Below, piece after piece: positions 1-6,440 of a stretch of 6,440 nt of DNA. The position numbers and the translations under genes are program-made. Positions within the stretch are counted from its first letter, which is position 1. Each line of letters begins with the position of its first letter. Origin of the DNA: Phycisphaerae bacterium (GTDB lineage: Bacteria > Planctomycetota > Phycisphaerae > Phycisphaerales > SM1A02). Location of the stretch: NCBI GenBank assembly GCA_002690755.1, contig NZFT01000012.1, positions 74,822 to 81,261 on the forward strand, given 5' to 3'. The notes under the pieces are model-generated. The model was not told the origin of the DNA and ran no database searches. It saw only the letters and a program-made list of their open reading frames with translations.

Positions 1-1439
1 GAGAGTTCCGGGTTGGCCTGGTGCAGCCAGCGACGCGGCGTGACGCCGTTGGTGATTCCCTTGAAGCGATCCGGGAACGCCGTCGCGAAGTGCGGCATGA
101 GCCGTTCGCGGATGAGTTCACCGTGCATCTGGGACACGCCGTTCACCGAGTGGGACCCGATCACCGCGAGGTTCGCCATTCGGATCTGCTTGGGTTCGCC
201 TTCCTCGACGATGCTCGCGGCCTCCACGCCCCCGGGTACCTGAATGAGGCGTCGACCCGCCCCCTCGATGAACCGCCGGTTCACCTCGAGGATGATCGCG
301 AGATGCCTCGGCATCAACTTCTCCATCAGCGGCAGGGGCCACTTCTCGAGGGCTTCGGGCATCAGGGTGTGATTGGTGTAGGCCACGGTGCCGACCGTGG
401 TCTCCCACGCCTCGTCCCATCCGAGGCCGTGCTGATCCATGAGGACCCGCATGAGTTCGGCGATGGCGAGTGAAGGATGGGTGTCGTTGATGTGCAGCGC
501 GACCTGCTCCGGCAGGCGGGTGACGTCGTCGTGGTCGTAGAGGAATCGTCGCATGACGTCGGCGACGGAGCAGCAGACGAAGAAGAATTCCTGGCGAAGG
601 CGGAGTTCCTTGCCGGCCGCGGTCCGATCGTCGGGGTAGAGCAGCTTGGTGAGCCGCTCGGCCTCGATGCGACGGGACACCGCCGCCTCGTAGTCGCCGC
701 TGGCGATCTCCGAAAGGTCGATCGCGTCCGGCGCGACCGCGGACCAGCAGCGGATGGTGTGGACCGTCTCGCCGCCCCAGCCCGCGACGGGATAGTCGTG
801 CGGAACGCCGATGACCCGCTCGCGGCCTCCGTGGGCCAGGTCGCCGAACTGCACCTGCTGGCGAAGATCGCTTCGCCGCACCATCCACGGGTCGCCGAAT
901 CGGAGCCAGTTGTCCGGACGCTCGACTTGATAGCCGTCACGGACCTCCTGCTTGAAGATCCCGTACTCGTAACGAAGCGTGTAGCCCACCGAGGGGATCG
1001 CCATCGACGTCATCGAGTCGAGGAAGCAGGCGGCGAGCCGGCCGAGGCCGCCGTTGCCGAGCCCCGCATCGTGCTCGTGGCTCTCGAGCGTCTCGAGGGC
1101 GATGCCGTACTTCTCGAGTGCCTCCCGAACCCGCGATTCGAGCTTGAGGTTGAGAATGTTGTTTCGCATGGCCCGGCCGAGCAGGAACTCGATCGAAAGG
1201 AAGCAGACCCGCTTCGACCGTTCCTCGCGATACCGGTCCCGGGTGTCCAGCCAGCACTTCATGAGCACCTCACGGACCTCGCTGGCGAGGGCGAAGAATC
1301 GGTCCCGGTCGGGGGCTTCGTAGAGCCGCTGGGCGCTTTCCACCGCGAGATGCTCGAGCATGCCTTCCGCGATGTGATCGGCGGAGACGTCGGTGGGATC
1401 CTGCTGAAGCGGCTGCTGGGGTCCGGTCGGGCGGGTCAT
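1..1439 (-). CDS. glgP: Glycogen/alpha-glucan phosphorylase, N-terminal part (cut by left edge)
   Basis: This enzyme splits alpha-1,4-glucan with phosphate to release glucose-1-phosphate, using pyridoxal phosphate, in the cytoplasm. I read 479 uninterrupted codons from an ATG at 1439 down to position 3. Family landmarks occur in the right order: SIEFLLGR (residues 82-89), DAGLGNGGLGRLAACFLDS (from 124, the glycine-rich active-site loop), YGIFKQ, GKELRLRQEFFF, HINDTHPSLAIAELMR (N318 to H321), YTNHTLMPEALEKWP (His357), GSHSVNG, and KGITNGVTPRRWL near the edge. The family is usually about 800-850 residues, so roughly 55-60 percent is present; the PLP-binding lysine and C-terminal lobe lie outside. 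The 80 residues before SIEF match the usual family N-terminus, supporting this start. The ribosome site is weak (a GGA core about 9 bases upstream). An in-frame GTG near 1528 is possible but would add about 30 unlikely residues. Whether it prefers glycogen or maltodextrin cannot be told. The family call is firm. Confidence 0.97.
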   Translation of the reverse strand, partial: MTRPTGPQQPLQQDPTDVSADHIAEGMLEHLAVESAQRLYEAPDRDRFFALASEVREVLMKCWLDTRDRYREERSKRVCFLSIEFLLGRAMRNNILNLKLESRVREALEKYGIALETLESHEHDAGLGNGGLGRLAACFLDSMTSMAIPSVGYTLRYEYGIFKQEVRDGYQVERPDNWLRFGDPWMVRRSDLRQQVQFGDLAHGGRERVIGVPHDYPVAGWGGETVHTIRCWSAVAPDAIDLSEIASGDYEAAVSRRIEAERLTKLLYPDDRTAAGKELRLRQEFFFVCCSVADVMRRFLYDHDDVTRLPEQVALHINDTHPSLAIAELMRVLMDQHGLGWDEAWETTVGTVAYTNHTLMPEALEKWPLPLMEKLMPRHLAIILEVNRRFIEGAGRRLIQVPGGVEAASIVEEGEPKQIRMANLAVIGSHSVNGVSQMHGELIRERLMPHFATAFPDRFKGITNGVTPRRWLHQANPEL

Positions 1440-1531
1440 GCGATTTCGTCCAGGAAGCGGGAAACGAAGGTGGTGAGACCGGCGAACGCGAGCCGAATCA
1501 CCTGGGCGGGTCCTCGAAAAGGGCCGCACTC

Positions 1532-1537
1532 ATTCTA
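1532..1537 (-). promoter_or_regulatory. Candidate -10 element for glgP
   Basis: Read on the minus strand this is TAGAAT, a five-of-six match to the sigma-70 -10 consensus. It would place a transcript start about 85 bases upstream of the glgP ATG. The hexamer at the expected -35 distance (TGGAGG) matches only half the consensus. Predicted from sequence only. Confidence 0.3.
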
Positions 1538-1586
1538 GATCGGCCAATCGAGGGCCTCCACGGCAGTGGAATTCGATCATGAAAAC

Positions 1587-1615
1587 CGGACAATCACCTC
1601 GGAAGTCGATAGGGT
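1587..1615 (+). promoter_or_regulatory. Candidate sigma-70 promoter for the sulfatase gene
   Basis: CGGACA at 1587-1592 (four of six against TTGACA) is followed after 17 bases by TAGGGT at 1610-1615, which keeps the key T, A and final T of the -10 box. Transcription would start near 1622, giving a short leader of about 28 bases that includes the ribosome site. It is a weak match, chosen mainly for position and spacing. Confidence 0.28.
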
Positions 1616-1635
1616 TCGTCGAGCCCCTTGATCCT

Positions 1636-1641
1636 AAAGGA
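1636..1641 (+). promoter_or_regulatory. Ribosome binding site of the sulfatase gene
   Basis: AAAGGA lies 8 bases before the ATG at 1650. The same heptamer TAAAGGA also precedes the PilT-like gene at 5174-5180. It supports the 1650 start. Confidence 0.7.
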
Positions 1642-1649
1642 ATCGCCAC

Positions 1650-3230
1650 ATGCCGCACCTCCCCCGTCTCCCCCTCGTGATCGTCCTCGGCATGCTCGCG
1701 TCGCCGCTGGCTGGAGACCCGCCCGCTTCGGCCCCCGCGGACGGCGGACCGGATTCGAGGCCGAACATCCTGTTCATCATGAGCGACGACCACGCCTGGC
1801 AGGCGATCAGTGCGTACGGGCGGCCCGACGGCACCCGGGTCAACCAGACCCCGTCGATCGACCGGATCGCGTCGGAAGGCATGCGATTCGACCGATTCTT
1901 CGTCGAAAACTCGATCTGCGCCCCGAGCCGGGCGGCCTTCCTGACCGGCTGCTTCTCGACCCGGCACGGTGTGCCCACCAACGCCGAGGTCTTCGACGGC
2001 ACGCAGCCGACCTGGCCCGCCATGCTCCGGGATTCGGGCTATCGAACCGGGGTCTTCGGGAAGTGGCATCTCAAGAGCAATCCGGTGGGGTTCGACGACT
2101 GGAAGGTCCTGATCGGCCAGGGGCCCTACTACAACCCGCCCATGATCACGCCGGAAGGCCGAGTGAGGATTCCCGGATACACCACCGACCTGATCACCGA
2201 CCAGGGCGTCGACGCGCTTCGGCGCTTCGCCGCGAGCCGGGACGAGGACGGGCGTCCGTTCGCGCTGATCGTCCAGCACAAGGCCCCGCATCGGCGATGG
2301 GATCCGAACCCTCGGCACTTCCGGCTCTACGACGAGGTCATGGTCCCCGAGCCGGAGACGCTGCTGGACGACTACGCCGGGCGAAGCCCCGCAAGCACGC
2401 TCCAGACGATGACCATCGCCCGGCATCTCGATCCGCGGGACTTGAAACTGATTCCGCCGCCGGAACTCGACGAGACCCAGGCGCTGGCGTGGAACGCGTA
2501 TTACGACGACGTCAACGCCGCGTACAAGGCGGCGGTCGAGTCGGGCGAACTCTCGGGCGATGATCTCACCCGGGCGAAATATCAGCGTTACGTCAAGGAC
2601 TATCTGGAATGCGTCGCCGCCGTCGACGAAGGGGTCGGGCGGATCCTCGACGAACTCGACGACCTCGGCATCGCGAACGACACGCTGGTGATCTACACCA
2701 GCGATCAGGGCTGGTACCTCGGTGAGCACGGGTGGTACGACAAGCGGTGGATGTACGAGGAGAGCTTCCGCACGCCGTTCATCGTCCGGTGGCCGGATCG
2801 GATCGACGGCGGGACCACCAGCGACCTCATGACCCAGAACATCGATCTCGCGCCCACGCTCCTGGATCTGGCGGGCGTCGAGGCGCCGGCGCGGATGCAC
2901 GGCGAGAGTTTCGCGGACCACCTCCGGTCCGGCGGCCGGGACACGCCGGCGGACTGGCGGGATGCCGTCTACTACCGCTACTACGAGAGCGACGGGCCCC
3001 ACACCGTGCCGAAGCACGATGGGGTTCGCACCGATCGATGGAAACTCATCCGGTTCCCCGAGGTCGACCCGGACGGCGACGGGCCGGCGGGCCCCGGTTG
3101 CTGGGAACTCTACGACCTCGAAGCCGATCCCGACGAACTGAAGAGCCTCGCGGACGACCCGGCCCACGCGGACATCCGGGCCGGCCTCGAACTCCGCCTG
3201 AAGGAGCTCCGCGGGCGCTACGACGCCTGA
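1650..3230 (+). CDS. Secreted type I (formylglycine) sulfatase
   Basis: The 526-residue product belongs to the arylsulfatase/alkaline phosphatase superfamily, which hydrolyses sulfate esters using a calcium ion and a formylglycine made from an active-site cysteine. Residues 1 to about 21 look like a signal peptide (hydrophobic LPLVIVLGMLASPLAG), followed by a Pro/Ala-rich linker, so a periplasmic or outer location is likely. The catalytic domain starts at PNILFIMSDDHAW, where D46 and D47 should bind metal. The sulfatase signature CAPSR is at 90-94 (C90 is the formylglycine precursor) with LTG at 98-100. GKWH is at 137-140 and KAPH at 211-214. The second metal segment is TSDQGWYLGEHGWYDKRWMYEES (split here as D352-Q353, then H360 and K365). 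A short C-terminal subdomain ends with WELYDLEADPDE. Family S1 members similar to N-acetylglucosamine-6-sulfatases share this layout, but the substrate cannot be assigned. No maturation enzyme, transporter or glycosidase gene lies beside it. The clear AAAGGA site fixes the start. Confidence 0.95.
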   Translation: MPHLPRLPLVIVLGMLASPLAGDPPASAPADGGPDSRPNILFIMSDDHAWQAISAYGRPDGTRVNQTPSIDRIASEGMRFDRFFVENSICAPSRAAFLTGCFSTRHGVPTNAEVFDGTQPTWPAMLRDSGYRTGVFGKWHLKSNPVGFDDWKVLIGQGPYYNPPMITPEGRVRIPGYTTDLITDQGVDALRRFAASRDEDGRPFALIVQHKAPHRRWDPNPRHFRLYDEVMVPEPETLLDDYAGRSPASTLQTMTIARHLDPRDLKLIPPPELDETQALAWNAYYDDVNAAYKAAVESGELSGDDLTRAKYQRYVKDYLECVAAVDEGVGRILDELDDLGIANDTLVIYTSDQGWYLGEHGWYDKRWMYEESFRTPFIVRWPDRIDGGTTSDLMTQNIDLAPTLLDLAGVEAPARMHGESFADHLRSGGRDTPADWRDAVYYRYYESDGPHTVPKHDGVRTDRWKLIRFPEVDPDGDGPAGPGCWELYDLEADPDELKSLADDPAHADIRAGLELRLKELRGRYDA

Positions 3231-3246
3231 CGACGACCTCCGAGTC

Positions 3247-3267
3247 GGTCGGGCTCGGCCCGCGACC
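3247..3267. terminator. Candidate bidirectional hairpin between convergent genes
   Basis: The 50-base gap between the sulfatase stop and the guaB stop contains GGTC-GGGC, a TCG loop, then GCCC-GC-GACC. This can fold as 4 + 4 base pairs with a 2-base bulge on one arm. Being an inverted repeat, it could act on both converging transcripts. There is no U-tract on either strand, so it is not a textbook intrinsic terminator; it may only be a GC-rich hairpin. Confidence 0.3.
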
Positions 3268-3280
3268 CGGGCTTCGCGTC

Positions 3281-4762
3281 TCAGGAGGATCCGGCGTTCG
3301 ACATGTAGTTGGGCGCTTCGCGGGTGATCGTGATGTCGTGCGGATGGCTCTCCACCATGCTCGCGGCCGTCACGCGGACGAAGCGACTGTCGGACCGGAA
3401 CGAGTCGAGGGTCGCACAACCACAGTAGCCCATGGCGCTCTTGACGCCGCCCACCAGCTGATAGACGAAATCGGACAGCGGCCCGCGATACGCGACCATG
3501 CCCTCGACGCCCTCGGGCACGAATTTTCGCGAGTCGGCCTGCCCGTAGCGGTCGGCGCTGCCCGCGGACATCGCGCCCTCGCTTCCCATCCCCCGGTAAC
3601 TCTTGAATCGCCGGCCTCCGTGGAGGACCAGCTCTCCGGGACTCTCGTCCATGCCGGCGAAGAGGCTGCCCAGCATGACGACGCTGGCCCCCGCCGCGAT
3701 CGCCTTCGCGATGTCGCCGGACTGGCGGATGCCGCCGTCGGCGATCACCGGGACGCCGGCCGGCTCGCAGACCGAGACCGCGTTCCGAACCGCCGTGATC
3801 TGCGGGACGCCGACCCCGGTCACGATCCGCGTGGTGCAGATCGATCCCGGCCCGATGCCCACCTTGACCGCGTCCGCCCCCGCGTCCATGAGCGCCTTCG
3901 CCCCGTCCGCGGTGGCGATGTTGCCGGCGATGACGTCGATCTCCGGATGGCTTCGCTTGATCTCTTCGACGGTGGCGACGACGTTCCGGCTGTGACCGTG
4001 TGCGGTGTCGACCACCACCACGTCGACCTCGGCGTCGATGAGGGCCTCGATCCGGTCGAATTGAAGCACGCCGGTGGCGGCGCCGACCCGCAGTCGGCCT
4101 CGATCGTCGCGGCAGGCCGAGGGGTGCTTTCGCACGTTCTCGAGATCCCGCATCGTGATCAGGCCGTCGAGTCGCCCGGCCTCGTCGACGATCAGGAGCT
4201 TCTCCACCCGGGCTTCATTCAAGAGGGCTTCCGCCGCCGCCGGATCGATCCCGGGGGACGCGGTGACGAGATTCCGGCGGGTCATGACGTCCTCGACCCG
4301 GCTTTCGCCGTACCGCGAGGGGTCGAGGAACTTCATGTCCCGACGGGTCAGAATGCCGATCACGCGACCGCTTCGATCACCGCTGTCGGTCACCGGAAAG
4401 CCACTCACGCCCTGCTCCCGCATCAACTCGTTCGCACGGTCGACGGTGTCGCCGGGGCCCAGGGTGACGGGGTCGTTGATGACGCCGTTCTCGCTCCGCT
4501 TGACCTTCTGGACCTCGCGGGCCTGCAGCGACGGCGACAGGTTCTTGTGGATGATTCCGAGGCCACCCTCCTGGGCGAGGGCGATCGCGAGCGAGGACTC
4601 CGTGACGGTGTCCATCGGCGCTGAAATCAAGGGGATGTTGATGGTGATCCGCCGGGTCAGGCGGGTGGACGGGTCGGCCGACTCCGGCGTGATCTCGCTG
4701 TACGCGGGGACCAGCAGCACGTCGTCGAAGGTGATCGCATCCTGAAGAATCTTCTGTTCCAT
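3281..4762 (-). CDS. guaB: Inosine-5'-monophosphate dehydrogenase
   Basis: This enzyme oxidises IMP to XMP with NAD+, the committed step to guanine nucleotides, in the cytoplasm. From the ATG at 4762 the protein is 493 residues, within the normal family range. It opens with the classic [14 protein letters not shown] (11-24). Residues about 95-212 form the paired CBS (Bateman) regulatory domain. The barrel then resumes with [10 protein letters not shown] (D252, NAD side), the catalytic loop GPGSICTTR (C309), ADGGIR (341-346), GMGSEGAM, the Arg-Tyr pair in SADRYGQ (R405, Y406) that activates water on the mobile flap, and GYCGCATL; the end is [12 protein letters not shown] plus seven residues. 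The open frame extends 185 codons further upstream to about 5317, but that stretch is low-complexity, matches nothing in IMPDH and overlaps the PilT-like gene, so the internal ATG is chosen. The ribosome site is weak (GGGGAT about 9 bases upstream). The gene stands alone on its strand here, with no guaA partner in the window. Confidence 0.97.
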   Translation of the reverse strand: MEQKILQDAITFDDVLLVPAYSEITPESADPSTRLTRRITINIPLISAPMDTVTESSLAIALAQEGGLGIIHKNLSPSLQAREVQKVKRSENGVINDPVTLGPGDTVDRANELMREQGVSGFPVTDSGDRSGRVIGILTRRDMKFLDPSRYGESRVEDVMTRRNLVTASPGIDPAAAEALLNEARVEKLLIVDEAGRLDGLITMRDLENVRKHPSACRDDRGRLRVGAATGVLQFDRIEALIDAEVDVVVVDTAHGHSRNVVATVEEIKRSHPEIDVIAGNIATADGAKALMDAGADAVKVGIGPGSICTTRIVTGVGVPQITAVRNAVSVCEPAGVPVIADGGIRQSGDIAKAIAAGASVVMLGSLFAGMDESPGELVLHGGRRFKSYRGMGSEGAMSAGSADRYGQADSRKFVPEGVEGMVAYRGPLSDFVYQLVGGVKSAMGYCGCATLDSFRSDSRFVRVTAASMVESHPHDITITREAPNYMSNAGSS

Positions 4763-4808
4763 CTGCGGATGATCCCCGCGGGGTTCCCGTCCGTCAACCG
4801 ACCCGGGT

Positions 4809-4832
4809 TCCGGGAATCGACCACTTCCCGGA
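4809..4832. repeat. Inverted repeat in the guaB leader region
   Basis: TCCGGGAA (4809-4816) and TTCCCGGA (4825-4832) are perfect reverse complements separated by 8 bases. The repeat sits 47 bases upstream of the guaB start. It could be a dimeric-regulator operator or an RNA hairpin in the guaB leader; the spacing of 16 bases between arm starts would suit a protein dimer on roughly one and a half helical turns. Neither role is demonstrated. Confidence 0.5.
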
Positions 4833-4914
4833 CGAGGGGGCTCGGGCCGGACCTTCCCATTCGGCCGCACCCCCGATACCGAGCCGCCGCGCGCTCCCGA
4901 ATCCTGCCGCCGTC

Positions 4915-4923
4915 TGGTAGCAT
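4915..4923 (+). promoter_or_regulatory. Possible extended -10 promoter element
   Basis: TGGTAGCAT fits the extended -10 pattern TGnTAnnnT on the plus strand. There is no recognisable -35 box at 16-18 bases. If used for the PilT-like gene it would give a leader of over 250 bases, so the assignment is weak. Confidence 0.2.
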
Positions 4924-5174
4924 GTGCGATTCGGATCCGACGCTCCAATGGTCGCTTCCACCAGCCTCGACGGGACGACGCCACGTCTCTCTTTTCGTGG
5001 GTCGAGGCCACGGAAGCGAGAAAAGTTGGATCTCCGTGAACCTGATGATCCCCGGATCGTCCAACCCCCGACGTTCCTTCCTCCGGCGGCGACCGCCGCC
5101 TCAACCCATCGAGCTCGATCCCGGAAGCGGGTCGTCCCCACCCGACTTCGGATGCGGCACCGAGCAGGCAGCGT

Positions 5175-5180
5175 AAAGGA
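5175..5180 (+). promoter_or_regulatory. Ribosome binding site deciding a TTG start
   Basis: AAAGGA ends 6 bases before the TTG at 5187. It is the same sequence found before the sulfatase gene. Because the first in-frame ATG would be codon 60, well inside the conserved domain, this site is the main reason for accepting TTG as the start. Confidence 0.75.
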
Positions 5181-5186
5181 CCAGAT

Positions 5187-6320
5187 TTGCACAGCGATAC
5201 GCTCATCGCGGCCCCCATCGACCCGAGCTTCGGCACGACCAAGGGCGAAGGCCTCAAGGCATGGCGAAAGTGGCTCGAAGCCTGCATCAAGTTCGATGCG
5301 AGCGATCTGATCGTCAAGACCGGTCAGTCGCCCCGGCTCCGGCTGCGTGGCGAGCTGAAGGGGATGCAGGTCGACGATCTCACCGTCGACCTGATGTTCC
5401 AGGTCGCGAAGGACGTGCTGGACGAGAACCAGTTCGAGTACTTCCGTAATCGCGGCTCGATCGACTTCGCGTACGACTACGACGACCGCTGCCGCTTCCG
5501 CGTCAACCTGTTCATGACCCGCGGCAAGCCGGCGATCGCCGCCCGGCTGATCACTTCGAACATCATGAAGTTCGAGGACCTCTATCTGCCCGAGATCCTC
5601 GGGGACGTCTCGCTGGCCGCCCAGGGCCTCATCCTCTTCTCGGGGGTGACGGGTTCGGGCAAGTCGACCTCCATCGCGTCGATGCTCCAGTTCGTCAACG
5701 AGCGGAAGCGAGTGCACATCGTCACGATCGAGGATCCGATCGAATACATCTTCAACGATGACAAGGCGACCATCAATCAGCGCGAGATCGGGATCGACTG
5801 CCTGAACTTCAACGACGCGCTCCGGGCCTTGGTCCGGGAGAACCCCGACGTGGTTCTGGTCGGCGAGATGCGGGACTACGAGACCTTCGAGGCCGCGATC
5901 CGGGCGGCCGAGACGGGCCACCTCGTGTTCGGGACGATCCACGCCTCGAGCGCCTGGCAGACCTTCGGTCGAATCTACGACCTCTTCCCCGAGAACGAAC
6001 GGGATCAGCTTCGCAAGCTTCTCGCCTACAACCTCCGGGCGATCATCTACCAGAAGCTTCTGAAGACGCTCCACAAGGACATCGCCCGGATCCCGGCCCT
6101 CGAGATCCTCCTCAACACCCCGGCCGTCCAGAAGTACATTCTGGAAGCCCGCGAGGGCGAGCTCCTGCAGATCATCAAGCAGAGCCACGAAGAGGGCATG
6201 GTCGACTTCACGACCTCGCTCGTCCGCCTGGTCGAGCAGGAGTACATCCACCAGGATGTCGCCCTCGCCGCGACCCCGAAGCCCGAAGAACTCAAGATGC
6301 GTCTCAAGGGGATCTCCTGA
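5187..6320 (+). CDS. PilT-like type IV pilus / secretion ATPase
   Basis: The 377-residue product is a hexameric motor ATPase of the PilT/GspE family, which in relatives drives pilus retraction from the cytoplasmic face of the inner membrane. In order: an N-terminal domain with the PilT-type ASDL motif (38-41) and RFRVNLF (103-109); Walker A GVTGSGKST (153-161, K159); Asp box TIEDPIEY (180-187); NQRE (197-200); Walker B region PDVVLVGEMRD (220-230, E227); His box TGHLVFGTIHASSA (243-256). Overall layout and length are closer to PilT/PilU (about 345-380 residues) than to PilB or GspE, which are longer and carry a zinc-binding cysteine cluster absent here. Two oddities: about 20 extra residues precede ASDL compared with typical PilT, and the retraction motif AIRNLIRE is replaced by AVQKYILE (313-320). 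Translation starts at TTG behind AAAGGA. A further frame follows after 28 bases, suggesting an operon. PilU-like or a secretion role remain possible, so no symbol is given. Confidence 0.93.
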   Translation: MHSDTLIAAPIDPSFGTTKGEGLKAWRKWLEACIKFDASDLIVKTGQSPRLRLRGELKGMQVDDLTVDLMFQVAKDVLDENQFEYFRNRGSIDFAYDYDDRCRFRVNLFMTRGKPAIAARLITSNIMKFEDLYLPEILGDVSLAAQGLILFSGVTGSGKSTSIASMLQFVNERKRVHIVTIEDPIEYIFNDDKATINQREIGIDCLNFNDALRALVRENPDVVLVGEMRDYETFEAAIRAAETGHLVFGTIHASSAWQTFGRIYDLFPENERDQLRKLLAYNLRAIIYQKLLKTLHKDIARIPALEILLNTPAVQKYILEAREGELLQIIKQSHEEGMVDFTTSLVRLVEQEYIHQDVALAATPKPEELKMRLKGIS

Positions 6321-6348
6321 TCCCCGCATCCGGCCGACGCCCAACGCC

Positions 6349-6440
6349 ATGGAAGAACCGATGCTGACCTTCGCCGCGACCGCCTCCGCCATCAACCTGG
6401 TCGACTTCATCAAGCCGATCCTCATGCTGGTGGTGCTCGG
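6349..6440 (+). CDS. Unidentified N-terminal fragment with a probable membrane segment (cut by right edge)
   Basis: An open frame from the ATG at 6349 runs 30 codons to the window end. It starts 28 bases after the PilT-like stop on the same strand, so co-transcription is likely. The last visible residues (IKPILMLVVL) are strongly hydrophobic and look like the start of a membrane segment. No clear ribosome site precedes 6349. An in-frame ATG at 6361 has GGAAGA 4-5 bases upstream, so the true start may be there. Position next to a PilT-like gene suggests another pilus or secretion component, but the fragment is too short to recognise. Confidence 0.55.
   Translation, partial: MEEPMLTFAATASAINLVDFIKPILMLVVL

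Larger units (their letters stand above)
4763..5186. other. Divergent intergenic region, guaB / PilT-like gene
   Basis: This 424-base stretch lies between two divergent starts and should hold both promoters. I see no convincing gene: the open frames crossing it on both strands read as Pro/Arg/Ser-rich low-complexity sequence. It contains a perfect 10-base palindrome CCCCGCGGGG at 4774-4783, directly upstream of guaB and overlapping its weak ribosome site, an 8-base-arm inverted repeat at 4809-4832, a possible extended -10 (TGGTAGCAT) at 4915-4923, competing 5-base repeats at 4981-5012, and a CGGCGG-CGA-CCGCCG hairpin at 5084-5098. No strong paired -35/-10 promoter is visible on either strand. 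Confidence 0.6.

Noticed and set aside
118..1538. Other open frames on both strands over the first 1.5 kb
   Set aside because: The continuous minus-strand frame from 1439 to the left edge translates to unmistakable glycogen phosphorylase; all others here are shadows of it.
1530..3419. Long open frame (629 codons) on the minus strand opposite the sulfatase
   Set aside because: It lies antisense to a clear sulfatase gene, is Arg/Val/Pro-rich with no recognisable domain, and is explained by GC-rich codon structure leaving the opposite strand free of stops.
2732..4624. Plus-strand open frame of 630 codons bridging the sulfatase end and guaB
   Set aside because: It overlaps two well-supported genes in other frames and its product is Arg/Gly/Asp-rich low-complexity sequence with no family motif.
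5084..5098. CGGCGG-CGA-CCGCCG hairpin upstream of the PilT-like gene as a terminator
   Set aside because: It has a 6-base GC stem with no U-tract and no upstream plus-strand gene to terminate; such motifs are common by chance at this GC content.
4769..5176. Possible 135-codon plus-strand gene ending 10 bases before the PilT-like start
   Set aside because: The position would suit a first gene of the operon and its stop overlaps the ribosome site, but the product is Pro/Ser/Arg-rich without a motif, the third-codon GC preference fades in the middle, and it has no convincing ribosome site.
4763..5317. N-terminal extension of guaB by 185 codons
   Set aside because: IMPDH proteins begin at the [17 protein letters not shown] segment; the upstream part is low-complexity, and it would overlap the start of the PilT-like gene.
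4794..6425. Minus-strand open frame of 543 codons opposite the PilT-like gene
   Set aside because: It is antisense to an ATPase with every family motif; its own product is Leu/Asp/Arg-rich with no domain. It is a shadow of the opposite coding strand.

Overview
The window is about two-thirds G+C and densely coded. It carries five protein-coding genes, two of them cut by the window edges. The proteins present (an exported formylglycine-type sulfatase, a divergent PilT-like ATPase, glycogen phosphorylase and IMP dehydrogenase), the high GC and the frequent CGA arginine codons fit a member of the Planctomycetota, perhaps a Phycisphaerae-like lineage. That assignment is an inference from gene types and base use. 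There is no rRNA or other marker gene here to fix it.

Layout from left to right. Positions 1-1439 (minus strand) hold the N-terminal 479 residues of glycogen phosphorylase; the rest lies beyond the left edge. A 210-base divergent spacer (1440-1649) separates it from a secreted sulfatase at 1650-3230 (plus). The sulfatase converges on IMP dehydrogenase, guaB, at 3281-4762 (minus), with only 50 bases between them and a candidate shared hairpin terminator. A 424-base divergent spacer (4763-5186) follows; it contains several inverted repeats but no convincing gene. Then comes a PilT-type ATPase gene at 5187-6320 (plus), which starts with TTG behind a clear Shine-Dalgarno site. From 6349 a further plus-strand reading frame, beginning with a possible membrane segment, runs off the right edge and probably shares a transcript with the PilT-like gene.

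The genes do not form one pathway. Glycogen phosphorylase releases glucose-1-phosphate from storage glycogen, the sulfatase strips sulfate from an external or periplasmic substrate, IMP dehydrogenase commits IMP to guanine nucleotides, and the PilT-like ATPase powers a type IV pilus or related secretion machine. Only the last two reading frames look functionally linked. Most of the window is ordinary chromosomal core and near-core content. The points worth a second look are the altered C-terminal motif and the TTG start of the PilT-like protein, the unassigned substrate of the sulfatase, the truncated downstream frame, and inverted repeats in the guaB/pilT-like spacer. I found no mobile element, CRISPR array, tRNA or rRNA, and no clearly new system.
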